NCBI GenBank assembly: GCA_013373205.1
Contig: JABXIG010000006.1
Coordinates: 31,240-95,239, forward strand
Length of the DNA: 64,000 bases
DNA from: Methylocystaceae bacterium
GTDB taxonomy: Bacteria; Pseudomonadota; Alphaproteobacteria; Rhodospirillales; Terasakiellaceae
Direction of reading: 5' to 3'
Shown here: in pieces, positions 63,008 to 64,000 of the stretch
How the letters are laid out: every line of letters begins with the position of its first letter
Position numbering within the stretch: position 1 is the first letter of the stretch
Position numbers and translations under genes: made by a program
Notes under the pieces: model-generated
The model's input: only the letters and a program-made list of their open reading frames with translations
The model's database searches: none
What the model was told of the DNA's origin: nothing

Positions 63008-64000
63008 ATGACAACAACAAATTCAACATATACATCCGGCACGCTTATTTTTAGTGAATCTTTTGAAGAGAGTGGTATTACGGGCAGTGGGTTTCAGGTT
63101 TTTGATGAAGCAGACCCATGGAATACAAACGATTGGGATGTAGAAACCACTGCGGGTATTGAGATTCAAAACGGAAATGTTGGCGGTACAACGGGTGGCT
63201 CTGATGGAACAGCCCATGCGGAACTGGATACACATGGAAATTCCACCCTTTCCAAAATCAGCAAAATCATTAATACGCCAAATGATACCTATACACTGAC
63301 ATTTGATTATATGCCGCGTCCTGCAAATCAGGATGACAGCGATATGAAGGTTTATGTGGGTGAGGAGAGTTTTGTTGTTTCATCCGATAATAACGGCGTT
63401 GTTTCCTTCGTTAATTCAACCAGCTATCAGGTTTTGCAAACAACCAATGCAAACGGCTGGACGACTTTCACGGTTGTCATGACAGACACGGCCCCAACGA
63501 CAGAAATTGCTTTTGAAGGTCTTGGCACAGTTAATAACCAAGGCGCCTACCTCGATGCCATCAATGTTTATGAATATGATGACCTCACAGCAGAAGGCGG
63601 TGTGATTTCTGTGAATGCAGGGGATGAAGCCACATGGCATCTGGCAGGTAGTGGCGATGAAGGCCTGGATGTCACATTCTCCATCGATGGCACTGCGGAT
63701 GCAGAAGGCTGGATTGATGTTGGTAATGGTAAGGTCAAACTGACTGATAGCGCAACCGGGGAATATCAGTTTATCGCTGATGAGACAGCGACGGGAAACA
63801 GTAGCTTTACCTATACGGTGACGGATGATTTGGGGCAGGTGACGACGGGTGAGATGGTTGTTGACATTGGTGCTCCAGACGATTTTTACGGTGCTATTGA
63901 AGACATTGTTTTAGATGATGGATTATCAGTCAGCCAAACGGGTAATATTACATTATCTGCTGACGGAAAGACAATTTCTTCCGGCGCCAATAGTTGGTTC
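63008..64000 (+). CDS. Large surface or secreted repeat protein, N-terminal part
   Basis: The frame opens at ATG 63008 and stays open for 331 codons to the edge, so the gene continues beyond the window. The product is acidic, rich in Gly, Thr, Asp and Asn and has no Cys in the part seen, typical of type I-secreted adhesins. There is no N-terminal signal peptide, also as expected. Residues about 10-195 look like a jelly-roll or lectin-like domain (FSESFEESGITGSGFQVFDE, YTLTFDYMPRP, GAYLDAINVYEYD). From about 200 a cadherin/VCBS-like domain follows (FTYTVTDDLGQVTTGEMVVD). Adhesin, S-layer or RTX enzyme cannot be told apart without the rest. Confidence 0.75.
   Translation, partial: MTTTNSTYTSGTLIFSESFEESGITGSGFQVFDEADPWNTNDWDVETTAGIEIQNGNVGGTTGGSDGTAHAELDTHGNSTLSKISKIINTPNDTYTLTFDYMPRPANQDDSDMKVYVGEESFVVSSDNNGVVSFVNSTSYQVLQTTNANGWTTFTVVMTDTAPTTEIAFEGLGTVNNQGAYLDAINVYEYDDLTAEGGVISVNAGDEATWHLAGSGDEGLDVTFSIDGTADAEGWIDVGNGKVKLTDSATGEYQFIADETATGNSSFTYTVTDDLGQVTTGEMVVDIGAPDDFYGAIEDIVLDDGLSVSQTGNITLSADGKTISSGANSWF

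Overview
The window looks like a chromosomal core segment of a free-living, motile alphaproteobacterium of Rhodospirillales/Magnetospirillum-Terasakiella type. The lineage is inferred from the alphaproteobacterial TIGR02302/DUF4175 protein, the MtaB-FtsY and ObgE-ProB-ProA-NadD-RsfS-RlmH gene orders, alpha-type GshA, MetZ, ccoG (cbb3 oxidase maturation) and several chemotaxis or cyclic-di-GMP proteins. I found no rRNA, tRNA, CRISPR array, insertion sequence or prophage.

Layout. 0.0-0.9 kb: the 5' end of a SulP anion transporter faces a 31-codon membrane peptide and a MarR regulator across two tandem perfect palindromes. 0.9-5.0 kb: small membrane protein, two-cluster ferredoxin, dapF, mtaB, ftsY. 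5.0-6.85 kb: gcvT-gcvH behind a tandem glycine riboswitch with a clear promoter. 7.2-8.9 kb: XRE-cupin regulator with azlC-azlD. 8.9-15 kb: thioesterase, a 37-residue membrane protein under an FNR-type site, a LuxP-like autoinducer-2 receptor, a YedE-type sulfur transporter and a 994-residue HD-GYP sensor. 15-24.4 kb: metZ, tldD, chorismate mutase, gshA, rsmE, a solute-binding protein, ubiA, a recombinase-domain remnant, an MFS protein and ubiX. 24.4-31.5 kb: rpoH with a long leader, a histidine kinase and single-domain response regulator, a haem-binding GGDEF-EAL protein and a large membrane protein. 31.4-39.2 kb: nucleoside deoxyribosyltransferase, argH-lptM-lysA, TIGR02302, aminopeptidase P. 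39.2-44.2 kb: ccoG, a MocR-type regulator with a 17-bp-armed operator, recX, an ABC-2 permease. 43.7-62.6 kb: a long minus-strand housekeeping series (rplU, rpmA, obgE, proB, proA, nadD, rsfS, rlmH, gpmI, envC, ctpA, polysaccharide deacetylase, rppH). It is interrupted by a glycosyltransferase, a globin-coupled chemoreceptor, an MFS gene, a higBA toxin-antitoxin pair, trxA and a chemoreceptor-like soluble protein. From 63.0 kb a long surface or secreted protein runs off the right edge.

The most notable observation is the LuxP homologue (9582-10724). It keeps every residue I can recall as contacting borated autoinducer-2 in Vibrio harveyi LuxP, yet no LuxQ-type kinase is nearby. Next come a soluble protein with two chemoreceptor-tip-like segments joined by an acidic linker, two hairpins that would bury ribosome binding sites, the FNR-controlled micro-protein, and several precise palindromic operators beside regulator genes.

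All calls come from reading the sequence and from family knowledge. No database search was run.
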